A stretch of DNA of 64,000 nucleotides from an uncultured Lachnospiraceae bacterium (GCA_910576975.1 CAJTJY010000011.1:22905-86904), one strand, 5' to 3'. Numbered from the stretch's first letter, positions 8,346 to 17,053 are shown. Notes: generated from the sequence alone by a model not told the origin. Numbers and translations are program-made.

Positions 8346-9002
8346 ATGAAAAATAATCAAAAAGCCAAAAACAGAAAAAGAGTTGCGCAAAGGCAGAAAG
8401 AAATTCATCTTGCCGCAGCGCCAGATGTCTTGCAGAAGCAGGAATGGAGGCCGGGGAATATGGTCTACCCCCTTCCGGCAGTGATGGTAACAGTGACAGA
8501 CGGGCATGGAAAAGACAATATCATTACCGTGGCGTGGACAGGGACGGTTTGCACTAATCCTCCGATGGCATATATTTCCGTGCGTCCAGAGCGATACTCT
8601 TACCATATGATCAAAGAGACAGGGGAATTTGTGATTAATCTTACTACCAGGGATTTAACATATGCCACGGATTACTGTGGCGTAACCTCTGGCAGGGATG
8701 TGGATAAGTTTAATTTTCTGCGATTAACCAGACAAAGCGCGTCGAAAGTTTCGGCACCTCTGATCGGCGAAAGCCCAGTAAACATAGAGTGCAGGGTGAC
8801 ACAGTGCTTGGAGCTTGGTTCTCACCATATGTTTTTGGCAGAGGTAGTGGCTGTCCATGCTTCTGAGGCGTACATGGATGGCAAAGGGAAGTTTCATTTG
8901 GAACAGGCGCAGCCAATGGCGTATTCACATGGGGCTTACTTTGACTTGAGAGGGAATCTTGGAACTTTCGGATATAGCGTGAAAAATAAGAAAAGCAGCT
9001 AG
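8346..9002 (+). CDS. Flavin reductase-like domain protein
   Basis: This 218-residue protein belongs to the flavin reductase-like, FMN-binding split-barrel family. A basic N-terminal extension of about 35 residues precedes the domain. Typical features are NMVYPLPAVMVTVTDGHGK, the substrate/FMN loop WTGTVCTNPPMAYISVRPERYSYHMI, ETGEFVINL, and the C-terminal HGAYFDLRGNLGTFGYSV. Members pass electrons from NAD(P)H to flavin or act as flavoprotein reductases in anaerobes; the substrate cannot be told here. ATG at 8346 has GGGCGGGA upstream. Confidence 0.85.
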   Translation: MKNNQKAKNRKRVAQRQKEIHLAAAPDVLQKQEWRPGNMVYPLPAVMVTVTDGHGKDNIITVAWTGTVCTNPPMAYISVRPERYSYHMIKETGEFVINLTTRDLTYATDYCGVTSGRDVDKFNFLRLTRQSASKVSAPLIGESPVNIECRVTQCLELGSHHMFLAEVVAVHASEAYMDGKGKFHLEQAQPMAYSHGAYFDLRGNLGTFGYSVKNKKSS

Positions 9003-9081
9003 TGCCTTGCTTGGCAAATATTCTGCGGAGCCGATCCCAATGTTAACCAGGCAGTGCGCTAGTGGCAGACAATGATATTAA

Positions 9082-9519
9082 TTGAGAAGGGAAGTGGTTA
9101 AAATAGTAGAACAAGCATCTCTATTTCAAAATTTAAAATTTTGCGCCGTGTGCCGCAGAACTTTGCCAGATACATATGAGGGAGAATTGTGTCCAGCCTG
9201 CCAAGAAAATCAATTGTTCAGTGAGGTGAAAGAATACATTCGCGCAAATGACGTGACAGAATATCAAGTGGCGGAAGAATTTAATATTCCAAGGCTTTTG
9301 GTAAAGAAGTGGATTGCGGAAGGAAGGATTGAATATAAAGAAGAGGAGGAAAAAATTGCCAACCTCCATTGTTCTATGTGTGGTGAAACTATCACATTTG
9401 GAACGCTTTGCCAGAAATGTTATCGGGAAAAATATCATACCCGGTCTGTCTATGCTACTTTGCAGGAAGCTGCTGAGAATAGCAAGATGCGGTTTTTGGA
9501 AAAAGATGATGATGAATAA
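9082..9519 (+). CDS. Zinc-ribbon / helix-turn-helix protein (YvyF-like)
   Basis: A protein of up to 145 residues with two cysteine pairs near the N-terminus (CAVCRRTLPDTYEGELCPAC), a central helix-turn-helix (YIRANDVTEYQVAEEFNIPRLLVKKWIAEGRIEY) and a second cysteine pair set (CSMCGETITFGTLCQKC). This order of zinc ribbon, MerR-like helix-turn-helix, zinc ribbon resembles the flagellar-operon protein YvyF/TIGR03826, but no flagellar genes are visible here. It probably binds DNA or a protein partner. The start is uncertain: TTG 9082 or GTG 9094; a ribosome-like AGAAGGGA overlaps this region. Confidence 0.6.
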   Translation: MRREVVKIVEQASLFQNLKFCAVCRRTLPDTYEGELCPACQENQLFSEVKEYIRANDVTEYQVAEEFNIPRLLVKKWIAEGRIEYKEEEEKIANLHCSMCGETITFGTLCQKCYREKYHTRSVYATLQEAAENSKMRFLEKDDDE

Positions 9520-9588
9520 GATAGAGCGATTCTTGTCAGAGGCGCTTTCCTTAAGGTGGCGTGTCATAAGAATTGTGCTTCGCAATGT

Positions 9589-9626
9589 TGCCATGCATTC
9601 GTGCGCGGCGCAGTAGAGTGCGCAAT
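9589..9626. repeat. Dispersed short repeat, copy 1 (TTGCCATG..GGCGCAGTA)
   Basis: The sequence GTTGCCATGCATTCGTGC followed by GCGGCGCAGTAGAGTGCGCA recurs with few changes at 20879-20918. It can fold as TGCGC-loop-GCGCA. Both copies lie between genes. Confidence 0.5.
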
Positions 9627-9672
9627 TTCCTCAATAATCAGGGGGCAGTATATTAATTCTTCTACATTAGCC

Positions 9673-9714
9673 AAATTTTCCAGTTTACTTCCTCAAACGT
9701 AAACTGGAAAATTT
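9673..9714. terminator. 16-bp perfect inverted repeat between convergent genes
   Basis: AAATTTTCCAGTTTAC (9673-9688) and GTAAACTGGAAAATTT (9699-9714) are exact inverse copies with a 10-base loop. The site separates the plus-strand zinc-ribbon gene from the minus-strand FMN-binding gene, so a bidirectional terminator is likely. The T-runs outside the stem are poor. Confidence 0.5.
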
Positions 9715-9792
9715 ATACTTTTGTATCGATCCGTATTTATTGCCCTGTATTGCTTCTGCAGACAGGATCGAAATTCACGATATTTTGTTATT

Positions 9793-10200
9793 TTATTGCT
9801 GCTTTCCCTTTAGGGCGTTTTCAACAGCTTTCTTTATGACAATGCTTGAACTTGTTGCGCCTGTTATGGCGTCAACATCTATTGTCTGTGTTTCAATGAT
9901 TCTATCTACAACAATTTCTGCGGGTTTTCCACGCTCGTTTTTATGTTCCAAAATAGCAATATTTGTGACTGTTTTATTCTGGACAGTTACTTCCACTTTG
10001 ACATAAATGAAATTTACGTCGTATTCTCCGACATAAACGCCGTCAGGGATAGAGCAAATATCTATATTGCTCAAGGTTGTTCCTTTTACAGCTTTTTTAT
10101 AGTCTGCCACACTTTTCAGATAGAGCGCTGCAAAAATAAAACAGATAACAAAAGCAAAAAGTGCAACAAACATAGAGATTCTTTTTCTAGATAATTTCAT
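9793..10200 (-). CDS. FMN-binding domain protein, membrane-anchored
   Basis: A 135-residue protein with an N-terminal membrane anchor (SMFVALFAFVICFIFAALYL) and an outward-facing FMN-binding domain like those of RnfG/NqrC. The motif DAITGATSSS contains the threonine to which FMN is covalently attached in the family by the flavin transferase ApbE. VYVGEYDVNFIYVKVEVTV and ILEHKNERGKPAEIV complete the fold. It probably carries electrons at the outer face of the membrane. Its start overlaps the end of the TetR gene by four bases, so they are translationally coupled and the regulator most likely controls it. Confidence 0.85.
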   Translation of the reverse strand: MKLSRKRISMFVALFAFVICFIFAALYLKSVADYKKAVKGTTLSNIDICSIPDGVYVGEYDVNFIYVKVEVTVQNKTVTNIAILEHKNERGKPAEIVVDRIIETQTIDVDAITGATSSSIVIKKAVENALKGKQQ

Positions 10201-10856
10201 CTCAGATCCCTCTCAATCTTTTCTACTGTGATTGCAATCGAATCATAGACAAGAGAAAATCCATAGTCCAAAAACTGTTTTTTAGATAAGCCCATTGATT
10301 TTTTAATGTATTCTTCTTTGGTCGAGGCAAGCTGGATAATTCCAGAAAGCATGCCCCAAAAATTAAATATGGCAGGCATAATTTCCAAATCGTCCCTTAA
10401 ATCGCCTTGTTCCATGCCAGATAATAAAAAAAGTTTTATCTTTTGATTGATCTCTTCCCCAATTAGATAGGTTTCCTTTTCTTCTGGCAGATAGTCACAG
10501 TTCTCAAAATCAATATTGATTTTATCCAATACCATTTTAAAATAAAAAGGAAATTCTTCCTGATATTGCACTAGTCCACAACAGATATAATCATATCTTG
10601 CTTTCGTAGTTTCATGTCGTACCAGAGCAGACGATATATAGTCATCAAGTTTTTTCATACTGTTTAATACCAGAATACCGATAATTTCCTCTTTATTTTC
10701 AAAATATACATATAATGTTGCTTTGCTGTATCCGGCGGCTTTGGCTATATCGTCCATAGAAGTTGCGCCAATTCCTTTTTCCATAAATAATTTAGATGCT
10801 GCGGATGCGATATGTTCCCGGTGTACGCTTCTAGGCTCTTTCTTTCTTCGTCCCAT
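10197..10856 (-). CDS. TetR/AcrR family transcriptional regulator
   Basis: A 219-residue regulator. The N-terminal helix-turn-helix is clear: HIASAASKLFMEKGIGATSMDDIAKAAGYSKATLYVYFENKEEII, given here in overlapping family form. The ligand-binding helices (residues about 65-210) are not assignable to a ligand. It is the first gene of a two-gene minus-strand operon with the FMN-binding protein. A perfect palindrome stands just upstream of the start, so autoregulation is likely. Confidence 0.9.
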   Translation of the reverse strand: MGRRKKEPRSVHREHIASAASKLFMEKGIGATSMDDIAKAAGYSKATLYVYFENKEEIIGILVLNSMKKLDDYISSALVRHETTKARYDYICCGLVQYQEEFPFYFKMVLDKINIDFENCDYLPEEKETYLIGEEINQKIKLFLLSGMEQGDLRDDLEIMPAIFNFWGMLSGIIQLASTKEEYIKKSMGLSKKQFLDYGFSLVYDSIAITVEKIERDLR

Positions 10857-10869
10857 ATGCTCTTCCGTC

Positions 10870-10900
10870 CTTATAATTAAACTTATAGTTTAATTATAAG
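10870..10900 (-). promoter_or_regulatory. Palindromic operator, probably for the TetR-type regulator
   Basis: CTTATAATTAAAC and GTTTAATTATAAG are exact inverse copies around a TTATA centre, 14 bases upstream of the tetR-type start. Length and symmetry fit a TetR dimer site. The TATAAT inside may also serve as a -10 box. Confidence 0.7.
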
Positions 10901-11101
10901 GATAGTATTTCGTTTTGTCAATGACAATCTTAGATAAATGTTTCAAGGCATGAGGATGCGGTTCAGAGAGTTTGCATTTCCCGTATTCGGGCAGAACATC
11001 TCATAACAAGAAACTTCAGAGGATTTGGGAGAGTAAAGCAGCCGCCATAAAGCCCGCAGAGTTTTTGGACAGATCTGGCTCGCTTTGCGAATTATTAAAT
11101 A

Positions 11102-11412
11102 TCAATTCTTGAAACAGTATTTTTCACGCCATTTATTTGTAATCTGACATGAACGTTTCCATTCTCAAATTCATTCAAAGGATATTCCAACGGTTGAGAA
11201 AGATTTGTAATATCTATAGATTTTATCAGATCTTCCTGTACTGGTCACAAGACAAGCGTTGCTCCATCTGGTACTGTGTCACAGGTAATGTTGGCGTAAA
11301 GCAGTTGAGTGTCTACGTCTTCAATCGTCATATTCTGTTTTTTCACAAATCTTTCACTGGCTCTTCTAAAATCCAGCTTCCAAGCTTCATCCAGATAAGT
11401 GTTATAATTCAT
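11102..11412 (-). pseudogene. Unknown gene fragment with an internal TGA
   Basis: Reading the minus strand from 11412 gives MNYNTYLDEAWKLDFRRASE, continues through NMTIEDVDTQLLYANITCDT to ATLVL, meets an in-frame TGA near 11250, and goes on as PVQEDLIKSIDITNLSQPLE to a stop at about 11102. The composition on both sides of the stop is protein-like, which suggests a dead gene. The family is not recognised. It may be the downstream part of the zinc-ribbon remnant on the same strand. Confidence 0.4.
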
Positions 11413-11423
11413 ATGGATTGTAC

Positions 11424-11753
11424 CTAAGTTTCATATGCGATCGTTAAAAACAACATTTGTGTTGATCCCATTTCCAGTGACTGCGCTGATGATAAGCCTG
11501 TCAAACTCGCCAGCATAAGCGCCATGCTCATAATACCAGCAATAATGAATTTTAATTGATGTGTTTCTTGTATTTCCAGGACGCAATCTTCCTCCTTTTC
11601 AATATGTGTTCCACATGCTTCGCAAAAGTGTCTGCTGGTAACGCAGATAGCTAAACAAGAGAGGGTTACGGAGCAGTTAAAAACGGAAAACCCTATGCTT
11701 TGCGTTGGGAAAATGAGTGAGATACAAGCAAGGGCAAGAGCAATTGTATACAC
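11424..11753 (-). pseudogene. Zinc-ribbon membrane protein remnant
   Basis: The frame reads FCEACGTHIEKEED followed by a hydrophobic helix (FIIAGIMSMALMLASLTGL). This looks like a small protein with one N-terminal cysteine pair and one membrane segment. The first 40 residues are hydrophobic and irregular, the expected second cysteine pair is not obvious, and the frame ends just before the preceding fragment. I regard it as part of a decayed gene of unknown function; it might also be a chance frame. Confidence 0.3.
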
Positions 11754-11970
11754 TCAAATTATTTATAGCTAAATTAGAGATACGTTAAATATGATTCACG
11801 CTTCTGATTGGAGCCATTTGTGGAAGAGAGACATATGGTGGCAAAGTTATTTTGTTTTTAGGGTTGAAACGGATGAATGCGATAAGCTTTGTAAATAAAT
11901 TATTTTTGCTAACTGGCTAGAATCGCAATTCATCCTTGTGTTCCTGACCACCAGCCTAATATATGCCAGT

Positions 11971-12360
11971 TTAAATTGTATTCAAATTTTCCTGCATCAT
12001 TAACAGGAATTTCTCAGCAGGTTTGGAAAAGACCTGATATTTTTTCCAGATAATATACATCTCAACTTCAATTTTGGGAGTCAGGGGGCGGAAACATAGC
12101 TTGCTGTCGCCGGAAGTATTGATGATCCTGTCAAAGCAAATGGCGCATCCCAATCCCTCTTCCACAAGCAAGGAGGCGTTGAACAGCAGGTTATATGTCA
12201 TAGTGATATCCAGTTCTGAGAGGCGGCGCTTCATCCAACGGGAGATTCTTCCGCCCTCTGTTTCCTGCTGTGAAATCAGTAATGGCTGATCCCACAGATC
12301 CTCCGGGGAGACAGATTCTTTTTTCGCCAGGGGGGAGCCTTTTGGCATCAGCACGCCCAG
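11971..12360 (-). pseudogene. LysR-type regulator, C-terminal half only
   Basis: The minus-strand frame reads LGVLMPKGSPLAKKESVSPE and then DLWDQPLLISQQE, NLLFNASLLVEEGLGCAICF and a final VFSKPAEKFLLMM. These are effector-binding-domain features of LysR regulators, and about 128 residues of the usual 300 remain. The DNA-binding half should lie at higher coordinates, but the sequence changes abruptly at about 12360 into an IS30-family transposase running the other way. The gene was cut by insertion or by a later deletion. Confidence 0.75.
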
Positions 12361-13254
12361 GAACAGTATGAGTCCACTCTGTCAGAGTCCAGAAAAGGAA
12401 TCTCTCTTACTGAAAGGGAGCTAAATGAGATCAATGACCTGATTTCCCCTCTGGTGAAACAGGGCCAGTCCCTTCCGGTGATCTGTGAAAACCATCGAGC
12501 TGAACTGCCGGTGACGGACAGGACTATTTATTCTTATATAGAAGCAGGTCTTCTGGACGCCCGAAATATCGACTTGAGAAGGAAGCTGCGCCGTCCGGAG
12601 CGTAAAAAGAGCGGTCCTGTGCTGCGTGTGGACAGACCGTGCCACGTTGGGCGGGGGTATGAAGACTATCAGGAGTACATGAGTGAGAACCCGGATGCCG
12701 GTGTAAGTCAGATGGACAGCGTGGTTCTGAAAAAAGGAGGGCAGACTCTTCTGACAATCCTGTTTGCCAACTGTGCCCTTCAGCCGATGTTCCTTCGGGA
12801 GAGAAATACCTCTGCTTCTGTGAGTGGGGTATTTGAGAAACGGAGGAAAATCCTGGGAGAGGAACGGTTCTGTATGCTGTTCCAGGTGATTGTGACGGAC
12901 CGTGGAAGCGAGTTTACGGATCCCATGAGGATGGAGGCGGAGACAGAGAGCGCAGAGATCCAGCGCCGCATATTCTGCTGTGACCCGATGAACAGCAATC
13001 AGAAAAGCAGATGTGAACGGAACCATGAATTCATCCGGTATGTGATTCCCAAAGGGGAGGCGAAGGAGGAGTACAGTGAGGAAGAGATCAGGCGTCTGAT
13101 GAATCATATCGATTCGTATCCACGAAAAAAATGGAACGGACGGTCCCCCTATGATCTATTTGTGAAGATCTATGGCCAGGAGACCGCAACTCTCCTGGGG
13201 CTAGAGAAGGTCTCATTCGATTCCATCAACCTGACTCCGGCATTGGTAAAATAA
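12361..13254 (+). pseudogene. IS30-family transposase, N-terminally truncated
   Basis: The frame is open from about 12361 to the stop at 13254. About 298 residues are visible, lacking the first helix-turn-helix part. Catalytic-domain landmarks are present: VSQMDSVV (first Asp), FQVIVTDRGSEFTDPM (second Asp), and SRCERNHEFIRYVIPKG (Glu), followed by the usual IS30 end RKKWNGRSPYDLF. IS30 elements move by copy-out transposition; this copy cannot supply a full transposase. The N-terminal breakpoint coincides with the truncated LysR gene. The right end probably lies in the repeat-rich DNA around 13440-13540. Confidence 0.85.
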
Positions 13255-13439
13255 AAGAGTAAGCCGGAAAAACACACAAGGAAGGCAGGGCAAAGGAAAA
13301 GACAGAAAGTCGAGAAAGCGGGGTGCATTAAGAACTTCAAAAGAAGAAGAATATGCAGTCCGCCTCTTGGCCTGCCAATCTTTAAGGTGATTTTACAGGG
13401 AGAGAAGGAAAAAAGCAAGAAAAAGAGGATATTTTCCTC

Positions 13440-13540
13440 AAAAAGTGTTGCATTTACCTGATAGCTGTTGTATTTACAATTTCACGATTTTGTCAATGTG
13501 CATTTACAATTTCATTGTTGCATTCAGGATTTCAATTAAC
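13440..13540. repeat. Short iterated motif at the probable right end of the IS30 copy
   Basis: A motif like GTTGCATTTACAATTTCA recurs three to four times with variation (near 13447, 13467, 13499 and 13516). It lies just after the transposase gene and is followed by normal sequence, so it likely contains the right terminus. The rest of the 13255-13600 gap holds no gene that I can see. Confidence 0.4.
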
Positions 13541-13604
13541 CGGCCTCCTTAGATTATTAAAAATATATAGTTTTTTTCTATACAAAATAATTAAGTATAA
13601 GTAT

Positions 13605-13633
13605 TTGATATTTTGACTTTGCCTATCTATACT
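13605..13633 (+). promoter_or_regulatory. Sigma-A type promoter for the acetyltransferase
   Basis: TTGATA (13605-13610), 17 bases, TATACT (13628-13633). The start codon lies about 70 bases downstream. Confidence 0.6.
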
Positions 13634-13706
13634 AAACTTGTGAAGAAAGAAGTTTGGCCGTAATGATTTTTCGGTTACAGGTTTGGAAAGAAGGCAGGAG
13701 GAATGT

Positions 13707-14279
13707 ATGAATGCGGAGAGTTTTATTGCAGAAATGAATTCTGGAAAAAAGGTGGTATGCGGCTCTGATGTGCATCAGCATATGGGAAAGCTGAGTCAGG
13801 AGGCAATGAAAATAACGTCTCGGATAAATTGCAGCTATCATGAACCGCAGGAAATACGTGAGTTATTCTCAATTCTTACAGGACAAAAAATAGATGAGAA
13901 TTTTGGATTGTTTCCGCCATTTTATACAGACTGTGGAAAGAATATTCATATTGGAAAGCATGTTTTTATTAACGGAGGATGCCAGTTTCAGGATCAGGGA
14001 GGGATTTACATTGGCGATGGGGCATTCATTGGCCCAATGGTTGTCCTGGCAACTTTGAACCATGAGCAGGATCCAAAGCGTCGCGGGGAACTGATTCCCA
14101 AACCGATTCATATTGGAAAAAATGTATGGATTGGCGCCCATGCAACGGTACTGCAGGGGGTAATGGTTGGTGATGGCGCCATTATAGCGGCTGGGGCAGT
14201 GGTGAAAAAGGATGTTCCGTCTGGCGTAATTGTTGGTGGCGTTCCAGCAAAAATGATAAAACAGATACCAGCAAATTAG
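13707..14279 (+). CDS. Sugar O-acetyltransferase (maltose/galactoside acetyltransferase family)
   Basis: A 190-residue left-handed beta-helix protein. ATG at 13707 follows AGGAGG. After a helical N-terminal MAC-type region the hexapeptide repeats begin (IHIGKHVFINGGCQFQDQGG, IYIGDGAFIGP). The catalytic histidine of the family lies in VLATLNHEQDP. The end IHIGKNVWIGAHATVLQGVM, AIIAAGAVVKKDVPSG and VIVGGVPAKMIKQI is typical. It transfers acetyl from acetyl-CoA to a sugar hydroxyl. It is the only intact gene between 11 and 15.7 kb. Confidence 0.9.
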   Translation: MNAESFIAEMNSGKKVVCGSDVHQHMGKLSQEAMKITSRINCSYHEPQEIRELFSILTGQKIDENFGLFPPFYTDCGKNIHIGKHVFINGGCQFQDQGGIYIGDGAFIGPMVVLATLNHEQDPKRRGELIPKPIHIGKNVWIGAHATVLQGVMVGDGAIIAAGAVVKKDVPSGVIVGGVPAKMIKQIPAN

Positions 14280-14429
14280 GAAGTGGGCTTATCTTATAGA
14301 AGTTTTTGACGAGTTGAGAAATCAGCAAGAATTCATTTAGAAATTGTTTATTTTTTTGTTAGCGGTATGTTACCTGCATCCGGTATTCCTATCATATAGG
14401 AAAATCCTTTGGATATCCTATAAGATAAA

Positions 14430-14505
14430 AACAATGATCGCATTGCTTTGCAATGTAAACCTTTTGAACAAGAAAATATCTTCGTGCGACGGCCTCTTTG
14501 TTACT
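14430..14505. repeat. Right half of the large hairpin repeat seen at 54.4 kb
   Basis: GCATTGCTTTGCAATG followed by AAACCTTTTGAACAAG, ATATCTTCGTGCGACGGCCT and CTTTGTTAC closely follows 54489-54556. The left half is absent, so this is a truncated copy. The stretch 14280-14588 contains nothing else that I can support as a gene. Confidence 0.6.
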
Positions 14506-14588
14506 TACAAGCCAAACGAAAGAACGGCAAGAATAAAAAGTATTGTATTGAAAAAACAAATAATTAGAAAATCACAGGAGGAACACTC

Positions 14589-14981
14589 ATGCAAGAAAAA
14601 GAAATCAGACAGGAGTATTTGACAGGAGAAAGAGCATTGTTTCAGGGAGCAGATCTTAAGATTTATGACAGTATCTTTGCAGATGGGGAGTCTCCGCTGA
14701 AGGAGGGCCATGATATTTAACTGGAGGGCTGTATGTTCAAATGGAAATATCCCTTCTGGTATGCAAAGAATATCACAGCCAGAAATTGCACATGGTTTGA
14801 AATGGCTCGTGCAGGGGTATGGTATACGGACCATATCACTGTGGAAGATGCGGTGATTGAAGCACCCAAGAATTTCCGCTGCTGCCGGGGCGTAAGGCTA
14901 AGGAATGTGGACTTTCCAAATGCAGCCGAGACGCTTTGGAACTGTGAGGATGTGGAATTGGACCATGTAACAGCAAATTGA
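14589..14981 (+). pseudogene. DUF3737 family protein, nonsense mutation and truncation
   Basis: ATG at 14589 follows AGGAGG. The frame reads MQEKEIRQEYLTGERALFQG and on to SPLKEGHDI, meets TAA at 14718-14720, then continues in the same frame as LEGCMFKWKYPFWYAKNITA, FEMARAGVWYTDHITVEDA and ends ETLWNCEDVELDHVTAN before TGA at 14979-14981. DUF3737 proteins are beta-helical and about 280 residues long; here only the first 130 or so remain. A single GAA-to-TAA type change and loss of the C-terminal half make it non-functional. Confidence 0.8.
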
Positions 14982-15171
14982 AGCTTGGAGGGATTTTTTA
15001 TGTGCGGGCGTAAACTTGCCACATTCTGCCACCTGTTTATGTGGGCGATTACATATATAGTATCATGGATCAGCAAGGGCAACCTGAAAAAAAATTCTTG
15101 CGTGTGCGTGGCACTATCACGTTCCGAACGTAGATACTAAATTTCTATGGGACAGATATTCCATATCCTAT

Positions 15172-15211
15172 AACCGTAAAGGTGTGACAGCCCTTACGGT
15201 TTTTCTTTTAA
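15172..15211 (+). terminator. Intrinsic terminator
   Basis: AACCGTAAAGG pairs with CCCTTACGGTT, with one mismatch, and TTTTTCTTTT follows. It may have belonged to the lost end of the DUF3737 gene. Confidence 0.7.
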
Positions 15212-15570
15212 GCAAAGAGTATTACAGGGCTGGAAAATGCAACGCTCCAGTTGACTGTTATTTTTATCTTTCGTCAATTGGCAATCTTCCTGTTTAAAGT
15301 GTTGTAAATTTTGGTTACTGGAAGACGCTTTCAGCAGTATTATTTTTTGTATTCTTACTAAAAGAAACCATGCTGCCTTTGTAAATCATGGGGGCTGATT
15401 TCATATTGGGTGGCGCTATTTTGGAGAATTATATGGGTATTGCACACAGTCTGCCAGAAGCCGGAATCAGATAAAACAATCGTAACTATTCAGAGTCCTA
15501 GGTCACAGACATTCCAGCTACGCTGTCATGCGTCCCTAAAGTGACTTTTCTCTGTGACTGAGGGGATTAT

Positions 15571-15642
15571 CACCTTCATGGAAATAGAAAGCCGGCCCTT
15601 TTCAAATAATTTTGTACGGTCTGATTTTCTATTTCCATGGTG
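15571..15642. repeat. Inverted repeat upstream of the ROK gene
   Basis: CACCTTCATGGAAATAGAAA (15571-15590) and TTTCTATTTCCATGGTG (15626-15642) pair over 17 positions with a two-base bulge. The function is unknown. The rest of 14982-15660 shows no gene. Confidence 0.45.
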
Positions 15643-15667
15643 TTCTGGATTGTTACAAATAATCAAC

Positions 15668-15713
15668 TTTACTTATTTCCCATTACGGAGTATAATTCTT
15701 TTATAAAAGAATT
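15668..15713 (+). promoter_or_regulatory. Promoter and palindromic operator of the ROK gene
   Basis: TTTACT (15668-15673), 17 bases, TATAAT (15691-15696). A perfect 20-bp palindrome, AATTCTTTTATAAAAGAATT (15694-15713), overlaps the -10 box and the probable transcription start, as expected for autorepression. Confidence 0.65.
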
Positions 15714-15728
15714 TATGAAAGGGAGGGA

Positions 15729-16838
15729 ATGGAAGGATATATGCCATATTCGGGAAAAAAAGCAACAAAATATAATATACTCAATTATATGTTAAACCAC
15801 GGGGACACCTCAAAAGTAGAGCTGGCGAAGCAATTAAGCCTGAGTATGCCTACCGTGTTATCCAATGTAAATGAATTGATGGAAACAGGACTGGTAACAG
15901 AAAAAGGCGAACTGGAATCTACTGGAGGGCGAAAAGCTGTTCTGATTGGACTTAAAAATGATTACAGATTTTCTCTTGGTGTGGATATTACGGCAAACCA
16001 TCTCGGAATTGTTCTGGTTGATTTGTGTGGGGAGATTTTAAAGCAAGAACGCATCAGGATGAAATTTGATACGGATATATTATATTATACAAAGCTGGCA
16101 GAGGAACTGAAAAAAATATGTGACACACATGTTGATTCAGAAAAAATACTGGGGGTTGGGATTTCCCTGCCTGGGATTATCAATCAAACGGAAAAGCTCC
16201 TTGTAAAATCCCATGCATTAAATTTGGAAAACTATAGTTTAAAGATGGTTGAGCAGATATTGGCAATGCCTGTATATTTCGAAAATGATGCGAATGCGGC
16301 ATTGCTGGCGGAAAATCCGCAGAAATTAAAAAATTCCATTTATTTATCCTTGAATAATACGCTGGGCGGGGCAGTTTGCATGGATGGGGCATTATTCACC
16401 GGGCAGAACCGCAAGGCAGGCGAATTTGGGCATATGATTCTGGTTCCGGGCGGCAGAAAGTGTTATTGTGGTAAATGTGGATGTGCAGACGCCTACTGTG
16501 CGGCAAGTGTGCTGACACAGGATGGGAAGGAAAAGTTAGAAGAGTTTATGGCAAGAATTCAGACAGATGGTAAGGCAAAAGAAGTCTGGGAGGAGTATCT
16601 GGAAAATCTGGCTATACTGATTTCTAATCTGCGGATGTCCTATGATACGGATATTATTTTAGGAGGTGAAGTTGGCGGATATCTGCAGGACCATATGGTT
16701 GAGCTTGGCAGGAAAATTTTTAAATATAATTTATTTGATAATGATTTAAGTTACCTGAAAAACTGTTCTTATCGAAAAGAGGCATCTGCAGTGGGAGTGG
16801 CAAAGCAGTTTTTTTGGAAAGTAATGGAGATAATATAA
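15729..16838 (+). CDS. ROK family transcriptional repressor (NagC/XylR type)
   Basis: 369 residues. The N-terminal winged helix (KYNILNYMLNHGDTSKVELA, then KQLSLSMPTVLSNVNELME) is followed by the ROK sugar-kinase-like domain: DYRFSLGVDITANHLGIVL, GVGISLPGIIN, FENDANAALLAE. The zinc motif CYCGKCGCADAYCAASVL matches the CxCGxxGC pattern. Such regulators release DNA on binding a sugar or sugar phosphate. The dehydrogenase, transporter and broken fructokinase downstream are the likely targets. Two starts are possible (15729 or 15741); the ribosome site GGGAGG lies very close to the first. Confidence 0.9.
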   Translation: MEGYMPYSGKKATKYNILNYMLNHGDTSKVELAKQLSLSMPTVLSNVNELMETGLVTEKGELESTGGRKAVLIGLKNDYRFSLGVDITANHLGIVLVDLCGEILKQERIRMKFDTDILYYTKLAEELKKICDTHVDSEKILGVGISLPGIINQTEKLLVKSHALNLENYSLKMVEQILAMPVYFENDANAALLAENPQKLKNSIYLSLNNTLGGAVCMDGALFTGQNRKAGEFGHMILVPGGRKCYCGKCGCADAYCAASVLTQDGKEKLEEFMARIQTDGKAKEVWEEYLENLAILISNLRMSYDTDIILGGEVGGYLQDHMVELGRKIFKYNLFDNDLSYLKNCSYRKEASAVGVAKQFFWKVMEII

Positions 16839-16863
16839 GGACAAGTTCAATATAAGAGAAAAA

Positions 16864-16914
16864 CGGTCATTAAGTTATGATTTAAACTTAGTGGCTATTT
16901 TTTTGTGCAATTTT
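16864..16914 (+). terminator. Intrinsic terminator after the ROK gene
   Basis: CGGTCATTAAGTT pairs with AACTTAGTGGCT with one mismatch, followed by a run of seven T. The dehydrogenase therefore has its own promoter. Confidence 0.75.
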
Positions 16915-16967
16915 TATAAATAATACATTAAAAAATTATAAAAAATATAAGAAATGAAAAAATCTAA

Positions 16968-16996
16968 TTGACATTTGCAGAATCTGGTGCAATAAT
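16968..16996 (+). promoter_or_regulatory. Promoter of the dehydrogenase-transporter operon
   Basis: TTGACA (16968-16973), 17 bases, AATAAT (16991-16996). A direct repeat TTTAATAAAA / TTTAATAAAA follows around 17004-17027 and might take part in regulation. Confidence 0.65.
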
Positions 16997-17053
16997 GTAA
17001 TTACTTTAATAAAACATTTAATAAAAGAAAATAAGAAAGTGAGGATGATGATT

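Noticed and set aside
11102..11412. Selenocysteine reading of the internal TGA
   Set aside because: No SECIS-like stem directly after the TGA and the surroundings are decayed; a nonsense mutation is more likely.
12421..13107. 228-codon minus-strand frame
   Set aside because: Antisense of the IS30 transposase, which has its catalytic motifs on the plus strand.
13440..13540. CRISPR-like array
   Set aside because: The repeated units are short, unequal and without regular spacers; no cas gene is present.
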